Positions 37,101 to 48,291 of a DNA stretch of 64,000 nucleotides are shown here, piece by piece (position 1 is the first letter of the stretch; each line of letters opens with the position of its first letter). A model generated the notes under the pieces. The model saw only the letters and a program-made list of their open reading frames with translations, was not told the origin of the DNA and made no database searches. A program made the position numbers and the translations under genes. This DNA is from Aralia elata (taxonomy: Eukaryota > Streptophyta > Magnoliopsida > Apiales > Araliaceae), in assembly GCA_034770075.1 (NCBI GenBank), contig CM068384.1:40335182-40399181 (forward strand), read 5' to 3'.

Positions 37101-38022
37101 GGATCTCAGCCCTTCCCAGGGTGTTAGTGTCTGGATATCAGCCCTTCCCAAGGTGTTAGTTGTTTGGATATCAGCCCTTCCCAAGGTGTTAGTTATTTGG
37201 ATATCAGCCCTTCCCAGGGTGTTAGTTGTTTGGATATCAGCCCTTCCCAAGGTGTTAGTGGTTTGGATATCAGCCCTTCCCAAGGTGTTAGTTGTTTGGA
37301 TATCAGCCCTTCCCAGGGTGTTAGTGGTTTGGATATCAGCCCTTCCCAAGGTGTTAGTTGTTTGGATATCAGCCCTTCCCAGGGTGTTAGTTGTTTGGAT
37401 ATCAGCCCTTCCCAAGGTGTTAGTGGTTTGGATATCAGCCATTCCCAAGGTGTTAGTTGTTTGGATATCAGCCCTTCCCAGGGTGTTAGTGGTTTGGATA
37501 TCAGCCCTTCCCAAGGTGTTAGTTGTTTGGATATCAGCCCTTCCCAGGGTGTTAGTGGTTTGGATATCAGCCCTTCCCAAGGTGTTAGTTGTTTGGATAT
37601 CAGCCCTTCCCAGGGTGTTAGTGGTTTGGATATCAGCCCTTCCCAAGGTGTTAGTTGTTTGGATATCAGCCCTTCCCAGGGTGTTAGTTGTTTGGATATC
37701 AGCCCTTCCCAGGGTGTTAGTGGTTTGGATATCAGCCCTTCCCAGGGTGTTAGTTGTTTGGATATCAGCCCTTCCCAGGGTGTTAGTGGTTTGGATATCA
37801 GCCCTTCCCAAGGTGTTAGTTGTTTGGATATCAGCCCTTCCCAGGGTGTTAGTTGTTTGGATATCAGCCCTTCCCAGGGTGTTAGTGGTTTGGATATCAG
37901 CCCTTCCCAAGGTGTTAGTTGTTTGGATATCAGCCCTTCCCAGGGTGTTAGTTGTTTGGATATCAGCCCTTCCCAGGGTGTTAGTGGTTTGGATATCAGC
38001 CCTTCCCAAGGTGTTAGTGGTT
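37101..38022. repeat. 33-bp tandem repeat array, about 28 copies
   Basis: The unit contains ggatatcagcccttccca then (a/g)ggtgttagt. Units alternate between two main variants (ttgttt and ggttt junctions; aagg and aggg). Because 33 is divisible by three and the unit lacks stops in several frames, it creates 325-397-residue ORFs on both strands that are not genes. Confidence 0.95.
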
Positions 38023-38200
38023 TGCTTGGATGCCTTCCCAGGTTTGCTCACCACCTTGTTGCGGTTTGCTTGGATGCCTTCCCAGGTTTGCTCACCACCT
38101 TGTTGTGGTTTTCTTGGATGCCTTCCCAGGTTTGCTCACCACCTTGTTGCGGTTTGCTTGGATGCCTACCCAGGTTCACTTCTTGTTTGGATACCAGCCC
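38023..38200. repeat. 44-bp tandem repeat, about 3.5 copies
   Basis: The unit carries ttggatgccttcccagg then tttgctcaccaccttgtt. It shares the ttggat...cttccca core with the 33-bp unit, so one array probably arose from the other. Confidence 0.88.
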
Positions 38201-40919
38201 TTCCTAGGGGTCATTGATTGGATTTGAGTGATTTTTTTTTTTTTATGGGATGTGTGATCGGCCCTTGTCCTGGATCTCCCACCAACATCATCCACGTATC
38301 ATGCCGCAAAAGCCATCACAGTCTGATCACTCGCGAGGTTGAAAGCGACGTGCTTGTACTTTCCTGAAGATTTTCATTTTGATCGTACATGTATGCATGC
38401 AAAAGATGTTATGCATGATCTGGCAGATATATTATGGACAGATGCATGTGCACACATATGTTTGGATAGAAAGACCAATGTTCAGTCAAATGATACGATT
38501 CGACCATCGTCATTGTTTGCCAACATTTGATTGGATCACGTCTTGTCGTGAAGTGTAGTTTCTAGACTTCAACATTGGTTTGGTACTCTGCCTGTTCTTG
38601 GTCGTCTTCATTTCATCGAGTTGAGGCGGTCTATTTCGCTCTCTGTGATGATCGACAACTATGTTGGGCTCTTTGGCCTTTTGATCATTTGTGTTGGCCG
38701 ATATGCTGTTATCCCGCATTATATCATCCTTGTATGTGCTCATGCACGTGGATCAATTGGATGTCGAGGCAGTGATAGTCAGGATTGGGGAGATGCCCAA
38801 TGACGAGAAGTTCTGTGCAGCCTCGGCTTCCTTCCACTTCACGATTCTTAACTGCCCCTGCCTTGGCGCGTGTTGTTACCAAGAATTTCTATCGAAAACT
38901 CGCGATGTTGACCGTGCTGAGTTATCCACAGCTCTGCTAGATCCTGCATATCAGATGACTAACAAATGCCAAAACTTGAAGGCTCGGGCCGTTAGTGTTG
39001 GTTCAACACAAAGATATTATAATCTCGACAAAAATGCAGTTAAAGCACATGAAATTGAATATCTGTTGATCGCACAATCTAGCAAGTTGTGAACCGTGAA
39101 TGTACTAGATTGAAAGTTTTTTTTTTTTTTTTTTAATCCCTCGTGAGTTGATGATTTTCTATTTGACGAGTTATGAAATCGTAAGAACACCTTCAAGCAT
39201 TCATGGTCATTGTACGTGAGTAAGGTCGAATTCAAAAGAAATACCTTCCCTCGTCAAAGGTATCCTATCTTCATTCTCGACAACGTTTTTAGCAGGATTG
39301 ACGTCATATGACAAATGCACTGTGCGATGCAGCACTCAGTAGGGGTTTCTCTTCTATAACTTCTTGTTTAAGGTCGAGAGTTTTTTTCGTATTATCTTTT
39401 CTTTTTATTAGCCCACTTCACTTGTCTCGTTTTCTTAGGCTATTCAAAGTTACCCATTTAACGAGTTTTGGACCAATGACTCCCAAACCAGACGGTTTTG
39501 GGGCATTAAGTGTACAGACACCCCTTCGGGTTTATTTACTCGAGTAACAAAGGCCACGGTTCGAGACAAGCTGGTGGTCTGCCCCATTCATTCTTTGCTT
39601 GACCTTGCGCAAGATTCGTTTTCTTAGGCTCTGAGTTACCCACGTAGCGAGTGTTAGGCCGGTGACTCCCAAACCAGACGGCTTTAGGGCACCAGATGCA
39701 GAGACACCCCCTAGGCTTAATTACTCGAGTAACCCAGGCCACGATTCGAGACATTAGCTTGATAATCATTTATCGTCTGACTTCTTGATATTTGCTTGAT
39801 AATTATTGACTGTCTGACTACGTGTTAATTGCCATTAACATCGTCATAGCTTTATACCCCACAACTGAAAATTTGTGCAAATGCAAAGTGAAGGCTGTCA
39901 CATGAGGTCGATTCTGTCGCAAACGTTGCTTTGAATTAAGGCTTTGTACCCGATCAAAAGGTTGAATAGCCTTCTTCGTCTAATCATACTCACGATCGTG
40001 CTCCACGGTTGCTTGTCAGAATTAATCTGATTCCTATCAAGCCAAATAAAATCTCCTTTCACGCGGATCATCGTATCCCGGAAAAACTATGCTTGACAAA
40101 TGCCAGATGATCGTACCGTTGAAGATTGAATTGACATGAGGTAGCATTTGATGATGATGATGCATGTTGATGGGATTGTTGCATGGGTGCCAATTTGCAC
40201 GTCACCATTTCCTGGGTAGTTGATAAATGCCCCAGTGTTAAGTTATTTTTCTGTGATCTCCCTCATACTGGTTGCTGGACTGACAAAAGATCCGGTCCTT
40301 TGACTCGTTGAAAGGCTTGGGGGATTTTTGATTTTTGAAATTTTTGATTTTTGATTTTTGATTTTTTTTTTTGTGGTCGAATTTGCCCCTACTCCGGGTC
40401 TTTGTGATCATCAGGGTTTCTGATGTTTTGATGGCGAAGGTTTGGTCTAAGTCGAGTTTGGGTTTACCTTCGACCCATCCCTTGATCTCGCTAGGCGTAT
40501 TGTCGATATCTGCCTCGTCCTGCTCGATCCCCATTAGATCGAAATCTAGCTTTGTACCAAAAATCGTGATCCTCCTTCAAACTTGGCCTATTGCTTGTCA
40601 GGCTAGAATGCCTCAATTCGGGGTACTGCCATAAAATAAAAAATGCTTGTCATATATATAAAACATTTCAGCACATGATCTTCTTTTTGGATAACATGAC
40701 AAAATGACATGAGCGTGCAGAGATTTGAAAATAAAACTCAGAATTTTAACACCCATTGATCCTCTACTGGGCGGGATTCACTGCCATACTTCTGGATTCA
40801 CCCCCCTTTCCCTACCATGCTTAGGTAGAGGATTTAACATTTGGTGACCCTGGCTGTTCCACCACGATTTCCCCACTATCAATCAAATCCTGAATTTTGT
40901 GTTTCAGCGTCCAACATTT
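38201..40919 (-). mobile_element. Element F, region between gag and the tandem repeats
   Basis: No RT, RNase H or integrase is recognised. A roughly 190-bp unit occurs twice in tandem (about 39428-39615 and 39616-39760, sharing gactcccaaaccagacgg). A 98-residue minus frame (40238-40534) is acidic then Lys-rich and may be a degraded remnant. The gag frame continues past its stop to about 40817 with a KCWTLKHKIQDLID segment. T-rich simple sequence lies near 40320-40373. Confidence 0.55.
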
Positions 40920-42230
40920 CTACATATCATGACCAGGGGAACCTGAGTGGTATGCGCATCGCTTGCTTGGGTCAAACCTTCCCCCATTCGGGTCACTTGG
41001 GGGTGCTAAATCGACTATTTTCCCTTGGGCTATCAATACTGTCAACACCTGCTCAAGAGGATCCCCGAGTGGGGTGAATACTCGACTTTTCGAGGCCTCG
41101 AATCTCCTTCGCCCATCCGCCCTCTGATCAGTGAAGTTAGGCTGTCGGGATGGCCCCACTCTCTGCACCTGTACTGGAGGATTGTTCTCTGTCTTTCTAG
41201 ATGATCCCTGCAGGATGAGGGAAACATCTTCCTCCCTTTTCTTTTGTATTCTGTGGGAAGCACTGCCATAGTTTCCACTCTGAATTTGCTCCGCAGCTGT
41301 CTCCAAAGCCGTGAAATCCCGGATCTTGCCAGACTTCAACCCCATATCCACCATTTCTCCATGTTTAATTATCTCAGCAAAGGGTCTTCCAATCCCCGAT
41401 ATGACCCGCTCATAATAAGGCGCCTCTTGAATGTCCACGAAGGTCATCACCATCTCCGACTCGCTTATGGGGGGATTCACCTGTGCGGCCATACCCCTCC
41501 ATCGTTGTGCATAATCCCTGAAGGATTCCCTGGGTTGCTTCTTAACTTTTGTCATTTGGTATCTATCAGGGGCCATTTGTGCCTGGAAGCTATACTGTGT
41601 TAAGAAGGTATGGGTCAATTCCTCCCAGTTATGGATTCGGGCATTGTCAAGGCGGGCATACCAGATTCTTGCCTCCCCTGTTAAGCTTTTCTGGAACAGC
41701 TGCATCCTCAACCCTTCGTCCTCGGCATAAGACCCGAGCTCTCCAATGTATATTTTCAAGTGTGTATAGGGGTCTCCCTTTCCATTGTATTTTTCAAACT
41801 CGGGGACTTTGAACTTTTCTGGATATCTGGTTCCGGGGAAGACACACAGATCCGAGTAATTAACCCTATCCAGGGAGCCTATGCCTCGTAGAGATTGGAG
41901 GGTCTCCTCCATGTGTTTCAATTTTTTCCGAAGATCGTCAGTGTCCCCTTCCTCTGGGATAGTAATCACTGTCCTGTTAGGTACGGGAACGACCCTTGGG
42001 GTGACTGGCTCGCCCTTGAGTTGGGGTTGGTCATCTTTACACAGATTTGCAACATTCTTAGGAGGATTCTGGTCACCCCCTGGTGGTGGAATATTATGCG
42101 GTCCCTGGTTTTGCGGATCTTGTCTGAGTAGGAACTGCTCTTTTAGCATTGTGGCCATTTCCATCATCTGCTTTTTAAAGTCATCAAACTCTTCCCGAGA
42201 TATGGAACTATGATTGGGAAGATCAGCCAT
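40920..42230 (-). CDS. Tat-lineage gag polyprotein (retrotransposon)
   Basis: 436 codons, starting MADLPNHSSISREEF. It has a coiled N-terminal part and a Pro-rich linker, then the retrotransposon gag core from about residue 135 (KFKVPEFEKYNGKGDPYTHL, RIWYARL, then FLTQYSFQ), which forms the particle capsid. The C-terminal part is basic and leads to a CX2HX4HX4C knuckle, CAYHSGSPGHDM, whose last Cys lies just after an in-frame TAG (HDM-stop-KCW). The family normally reads through here, so the stop probably replaced a sense codon. No pol follows. Position near the primer site (43002-43019), after a leader of about 0.8 kb, fits gag. Product may still assemble up to the stop; this is inference. 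Confidence 0.85.
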   Translation of the reverse strand: MADLPNHSSISREEFDDFKKQMMEMATMLKEQFLLRQDPQNQGPHNIPPPGGDQNPPKNVANLCKDDQPQLKGEPVTPRVVPVPNRTVITIPEEGDTDDLRKKLKHMEETLQSLRGIGSLDRVNYSDLCVFPGTRYPEKFKVPEFEKYNGKGDPYTHLKIYIGELGSYAEDEGLRMQLFQKSLTGEARIWYARLDNARIHNWEELTHTFLTQYSFQAQMAPDRYQMTKVKKQPRESFRDYAQRWRGMAAQVNPPISESEMVMTFVDIQEAPYYERVISGIGRPFAEIIKHGEMVDMGLKSGKIRDFTALETAAEQIQSGNYGSASHRIQKKREEDVSLILQGSSRKTENNPPVQVQRVGPSRQPNFTDQRADGRRRFEASKSRVFTPLGDPLEQVLTVLIAQGKIVDLAPPSDPNGGRFDPSKRCAYHSGSPGHDM

Positions 42231-43001
42231 TTCAGAGATAGAGACCTGGGCTTTCTTAGACTGCGAACGGGTTTGAGGAGCAATCCTACAGAAACAATGG
42301 TCCGAAGTTTAGTCCTGGGGAATAAAAAATGTGGATGTATGCTAAAGCTGTAATTTTTGTATTTTTGGGTTTTTTTTTTTAATCTTTCCCTGTAAAATAG
42401 AAAGTTAGTAGTCCTTTAATGCAATAACAAATGCAAAACACGACTTTATTATGCTTCCCCAGCTGTTCCCTGCAAAACACAAAGGTTATTAATTTCTCTT
42501 GATAGAAGGGGAGGTATATATGAGTGGGGTCATGACATTTATACGCGTGAACGTAAAAGGGTATGAAGAGACTTTTCCTGCGTTGGGTCAATCTGAGGCT
42601 GACCTATCTTAGGGTTACTCTCACGGGCTTTTCGGCATGAAGGTCCCCAAATCTTCGCAATCTACTCGTCTGAATCCTTTCGATTGGAGCGGATTTGGGT
42701 GGTGCGTTTCCTGAGCCATCTCCGGGGAGCAGCCCCTTCGAGTCCAGTAATAAGCAACTGACAGGTTCGCCTCAGGAGGAGGTACTCTCTCAACATACAT
42801 TCACATTCATCGTCCTTACCGTATGCAAATGATTACTTAAAAGTAAAGCAATTCCATTCAATCAATCATTCATTGGACAAAAGCACACATTCACACAACA
42901 ATAAGTAAAACAAGTCAAAATATCGCACATACATACACATTTATGAATTTTTAAAGGGTAGGATAGCATCAAGATTTGAATGCGGCTTAAGCCCTCTAAT
43001 G
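42231..43001 (-). mobile_element. Element F, leader between primer site and gag
   Basis: Untranslated leader of about 0.77 kb. No gene or repeat is recognised in it. Confidence 0.6.
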
Positions 43002-43019
43002 TCCCCAGCGGAGTCGCCA
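43002..43019 (-). other. Primer-binding site of element F
   Basis: Minus strand begins TGGCGACTCCGCTGGGGA, 2 bp from the LTR. It has the TGG start expected of a tRNA 3' CCA complement and resembles Tat/Ogre-type primer sites. I did not identify the tRNA with certainty. Confidence 0.75.
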
Positions 43020-43021
43020 GC

Positions 43022-45141
43022 TGTCGACGCCGGGTTTTCTCGTCTCTCTTGTCTTTTCCAATTTTAGCCTTTTGGTTTAGGTGATTTTTTGGAAAAGATC
43101 GGCATTGATGTCGACGGGGTTTTGAAAGATCGTTTTTTATGATGAGCCAATTAACCAGAGTCGCCAGTTGGTATATTTGAATGGATGTACTAACTCATCT
43201 GAGTTTTTCGTTTTTTATAAATCGATGGCTCATATGTGACTCCGAATTAATTGGTCTGCGAACCGAGATTCATAGAGTTCAGGGGCTTGCTTAAGTGAGG
43301 GGAAGGTGTTAGGCACCCCCCGACTTCTGTGAAACACGGTTACCGCAATCTCGATGCTTTCCTATCCTTTAATTCATAAATGTATGTGTGTGTATGTGCG
43401 CGCGTGTGTGTGTGTGCCTATGTGAATGTTGTGGTGAGTTTGTATGAAAGAATCATTTGGATTTTTAGGGAAAGTCATGCTTTAATTTGAGAGTGCTTTG
43501 GAATGTCCTTCGGCTTCTACGAGAAAGCTTTATTCTTTATTAGGAAGGTTTGATTTTAATTGTCAAAACTGCAAGGTTTTCATTAGGTGTTGTTTTGGCA
43601 AAACAAGAGTTTTAAACCTTCGTCAAAATAGGAATCGAGATCTATACGTTACTTTCACAGAATGACGGCAATTTCTAGGATCTCTTTAACCCTATGCACA
43701 ACGGTTTAATAAAACGTCATTTATTTATAAAATCATTTTGTGTGATGTTTTGGAAAACGATTTTTCTTTGCCTTCTCGTTTAAAGAGGAATCAACATTCA
43801 TTTGCACTTTCAACTTTTACGCCTCGTGATGCTAATACCCTACTTTGATTAATTTTAGAAAATCTTTATTGTTTTGGCTTTGAAATCTTTTGCTTGGTGT
43901 CACAAATCAAATTAAATATCAAACGCGTAGGGGGCTATTCACGGGCATGTAAGCCATCAAAATATCCCCGAATGCCAACAATCACATATTTCACTACTAC
44001 GGGGCCTTAAACCCGATTCTCGCCTTAGCGTCGTTTTAAGGCCCGACGATTACATATTACAAAAACGAGCACCTTGAATCCATTACACACATCAAAACGT
44101 CCATCATCGGATTTGGACCATGGGGTCGCATTCCTAGGCTCACATCCAATATTACTACATGCTCACAAAATGAATACTACATCATTAATCAACCCGGATT
44201 TATCTAATACACCATGATATCCGAAAATGATAATCTAAATAAATTACACCCAATAAATCATCATAAACAAACTAGTAATTTCACCAATTGGATATCCTCG
44301 GGTTATTAGGAAGAATTTTGTTCCGATGGAACCCTCACTAATAATCCCTAATCCATTATCCCACCATAAATTTCATGAAAACTACATTTAATTCAACCAA
44401 ATACTATGATATAAATTGCTATAAGAAAAGGAATTTTCACCTTGCAAATGATCTCAAATGGATGAAAACTTGTGTATTTGAATAGGATGAGGAGTATATT
44501 TGATACAATCAAAATCAAAGGAAATATAAATCCTCTCTTTTTTCTCTCTTTTCTCCCTATTTGATTGCAAAAATTTCCTCTTTTTCCTCTCTATTTCCGT
44601 GCTTCTTGCTGCTGAATTCTCCTTCTTCTTTCAAATTCTTTCAACTTTCAACTCCCTGTATGTTGAGCGAAAATGAGCTGAAATAGGCTGGCCAAAGCCA
44701 GTAGCAGATTGATCTGCGGCTGGCCGCAGATCAATCTGCGGCTGGCTGGCCGCCTGCCTTCCACTCACCTGATTTCGAGTTCCGTGTTTCGAGTTCCGTG
44801 TTTTCAAAAGGCGCACTATTTGGCCGCAGATCAATCCGCGGCTGGACGGTTTGACTTTCTCGATTTTCGTGCCACACCTCAATTTTCGTGCCGTAACGTC
44901 GGTTTTTGCTAACAGGCCTGTATTCTGCAGTCCGGGAATTTCCGGGAGACGTGCCACCTCATTCGAGAATGCTCGTTTTCGGACGGCCTTATTGTCACTT
45001 CAGCTTCGGTCGCCAATCATTGCGGTGATAATTGAGCGCTTGCACTTGTGCCCACTCCATTGCTCCCGCAAGCCGGTTCAATTGACGATTTTGCCCTCCT
45101 GTCACGGTTAGTATAGAGAACGCAAAAATTGGGTGTCTACA
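43022..45141 (-). repeat. Element F, 5' LTR (element orientation)
   Basis: 2120 bp, nearly identical to 33706-35815. Differences include an extra palindrome arm of about 22 bp near 44715-44740 and one fewer 14-bp unit near 44777-44805. Confidence 0.92.
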
Positions 45142-45146
45142 TTTAT

Positions 45147-45502
45147 CATTTTGCAAATCATCATATTGCACAACATATATTTACTTATGTAGTACAATAT
45201 CAATATATCACATAATAAAAATTTTATTTATTAAATTTTTATTTTAATATTTCTCAAAAATTCAGGTCGTCATGACATACAAGTTGAAAGGAAATAAGTG
45301 TCATCATTCATATTATTAATAATGAAACTCGGAAACAACAAATCTCATTTTACTAAAAGGGTTTTGTCCCCGACCATGCTATCTCATTTCACTTAAGGAA
45401 ATTAAAATTAAAAAAAATACATATTAGAAAAATAAACACATAAAGCAAGAGAAAACATATCTTAGTAACTTTGCTAAGAAATGAACAAACATATAGATGT
45501 CA
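45147..45502. other. Spacer between element F and the GDSL gene
   Basis: AT-rich. It should contain the 3' untranslated region and polyadenylation signals of the minus-strand GDSL gene near 45400-45500. Sequence at 45258-45277 resembles the start of a Tekay-like LTR on minus (TGTCATGACGACCTG), but no second boundary was found. Confidence 0.4.
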
Positions 45503-48242
45503 TTAGGCCTTAGAATCTATGGCCGTGATGGTACTGAGGTTCATTGGGCTCATGTACTCAGTTGTACCACTCATAATTTGTCGTACAATTAGTCTGCAGG
45601 CCTTTTCAGTTGGGTGGAATGGATCCCAAAAGGCATACAAGTTTCTGTCTGGGCACAAGTTGGAAAGTTGATTGCAGAGCCCAAGCCCATTGTATGGCCC
45701 TTGCCCACAACATGCTACTTTTGAGGTAATAAATCCTGCAAACCATGACAAATAATAAAATTAAAGGATACTAAATATGAAAAATAACTATAGATTGTGA
45801 ACTAAGACAACAACAAAAAAATGTAGTTTGAGGACGAAATATGCGGAACAAAAATAATTAAGGAGCTAATAGTGAAAAACAAGTATAATTTGGGAACAAC
45901 GAAGAGGTTATTCCTTAAACTTAAATATACTCTCTCTTGTGCTTTAAATTTTCTTAATTTGTGCAAAAAAAATATCTTTTAAGACATCTTTTATGGGAGA
46001 AAATAATGAGTTGTTACTTTAATAGTCATGTCATGATAATAAAATTATAATTACAAATTTGTGAATACATCAATATATATTACTATTAAATAATTTTTTT
46101 TCAAATGAGACTCTTATCGTGCGATAGAGAGAATAAGTTATAAATTTAGTAGTGATGACATAATTATGAATGATTATGACAAAGTGGTGAATATTATGTT
46201 ATTTCATCTGATATTATATAGAAATATTTTTTTTATAAAATAAACAAGGAATAAGACTCTTATTATGGAATAAACAAATATATAAATTTGAAAAAAATGT
46301 TAAAAAAGAAGCAAAGGTACCATAGGCTCCCGGATTGGTGATGAAATTACTCCGCATTAGATTTGTATTTACAGCTATGAAGACATTGCTGCCTAATTCA
46401 CTATTGAGCCCATTTAGCATCTGAACCAGTTGCGGGTCGTATAATGATGCGGCCCGTTGAAGCTCCTGCGAACACTGGCCATTGTTGCCTCGTTGGGCCA
46501 GTTCTGATGGGACACAGCCCAAGGGTCCGGCACCCGTGACGAGAACCCTCCGAGCTCCAAGTTCATAGAGCCTCTGCAATTACATCACATGTATGAGCAC
46601 AACTACAAAATTTATTGGAGTGAGAGTATTTTCAAAATAACTTTTAACTAACTATTTTCTTTTTGAAAAATGTAGGTCTTGGCTTTTCCTTTTATGATAC
46701 CAAAAAAAAATAAAAATAATTTTAGGTTGTTAATGAAATATTATTTCCGTCTTATTAAAGACGTCTTAAGTAAGCTTTTTATACTATTAAAACAATAAAA
46801 ATAGAGAATAGGGAATAAAACATAATAATACTAAAAAATGAACCATCATTAATTACTTTTGAAAGTAAAAACAGACTAGATAATATTTTTTATTCAAATA
46901 ATGTACTTTCAACATGAAGAATAAACTTTTTTTTTATATATACTAGTCATCTTTTGTGAAATGAAGAAAATATATACAACTCTAAGTCTCTAAGTAGGTG
47001 AGTTCATGACTACCTTGTAAGAGAAACAAAACTAGCAAATGGTTAGTAGTATTGACACCCTTAATTCTAAAAACGTGAGTGAAACTGTGATTTTGGAAAA
47101 ATAAACAAACAATTTTCTAAATATTGATTGGATTTTTATTTTTATTTTTATTTTTTAGGGCAGGGGTGTGGGGGGGTTGGAGAGGGGGTTGTTTGTTATA
47201 CCATAGGATAAATACTAAAGATTCAAGCACCAAATAAAATCGTGGAAAAAATAATTATGAATGCAATTCTTTTATATTTATAGTATAACAAATAGTTGCA
47301 TTAGAATTTGAGCATTAATGAAATTTTAAACATGAGTTTTGAAATTAGAATTTAAGTGAGTTTCATTAATTATTTGAAATGAATTTACGTATAAATGTGT
47401 TCTACTCTATGAGTAGATTAAAATCAAGTATTATGAAGCTCAAATCTATAGGGTAATAAATGAAAAATTTACTCCCAAAGATTACCCGTGAAGATAATAA
47501 ATAAATGCTTGTGGAAAGTAAGAGTCCTACATCGATTGAGAACTAAACATTAAATGGATATATATACAATTAAATAGATACATCTTCTGCCCAACAATAT
47601 TATTTTGTTTTGTCAATTTTTTTTTTGTAAAATGTATAAAGAAAGAGTGGGATCTATATTGAAAAAGTCACATCAACATTTTATTCTCCATTGCCTATAG
47701 TTTTGTCCTCCATAAAATCTTTGGGTCTGCCTCTTGATGTGTCATTATCTTATAGCTTATGTTTAACAATGAAAATCAAATCCGTAGTCTCATTTTTTAT
47801 TTCATCTGCTCTTTCAATTTATGTATTGTGTTTCGCGTAATTTGTATTTATTTAGATAAAAATTAGATGTTAATAATACATATCAATTAAATGGCAGATG
47901 AAACGGATAATGTGACAATATAATTGAACTTGTGTTTGACAGAATAAGAGGAAAGAAAGGGCGTTACCATTAAAATGTTTCTGTATTCGGAGATTATAAA
48001 ACGGACATAATCGGGAAGAGAATATTGACGAGATCTAAGAGAGTAAGGTACAAGATAATAGTTGTTGACGAAATCATTGCCGCCCAATGTAATGAGAACC
48101 AGGCCTTTGTTAACTAGTCGCTCGGTTTCCTCGGCTCCAATAAGAGCAGCCACTCGTTGCTGGTATTGTTGGAAGTATGCAAACTGAATTGGCATTTGAA
48201 GAATATTCACCTGCAAATATCAAATTATAGCCCCCACACACA

Positions 48243-48291
<49 letters not shown>

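Larger units (their letters stand above)
33706..45141 (-). mobile_element. Element F: Tat-type gypsy element with gag only
   Basis: 11.4 kb, LTRs 33706-35815 and 43022-45141, perfect TSD TTTAT (33701-33705; 45142-45146). Minus orientation is shown by the polypurine tract (AAAGAGGGGCAGC on minus) beside 35815 and the primer site at 43002-43019. It carries a Tat-type gag (40920-42230) but no protease, RT, RNase H or integrase that I can find. The 3' untranslated side (35816-38230) is filled with tandem repeats. It is probably non-autonomous and mobilised in trans. Confidence 0.9.

Noticed and set aside
37101..38022. Possible CRISPR-like repeat array
   Set aside because: The repeats are directly contiguous with no spacers, and the context is a plant retrotransposon 3' UTR.
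37024..38217. Long ORFs of 325-397 residues on both strands
   Set aside because: They are produced by the 33-bp tandem array, whose unit length is a multiple of three. The repetitive peptides have no independent support as genes.
41244..42213. Plus-strand ORFs of 78-119 residues opposite the F gag
   Set aside because: They are shadows of the minus-strand gag frame and have no recognisable features.
45258..45277. A further LTR boundary next to the GDSL gene
   Set aside because: It resembles a Tekay-like LTR start on minus, but no partner end or matching target duplication was found.
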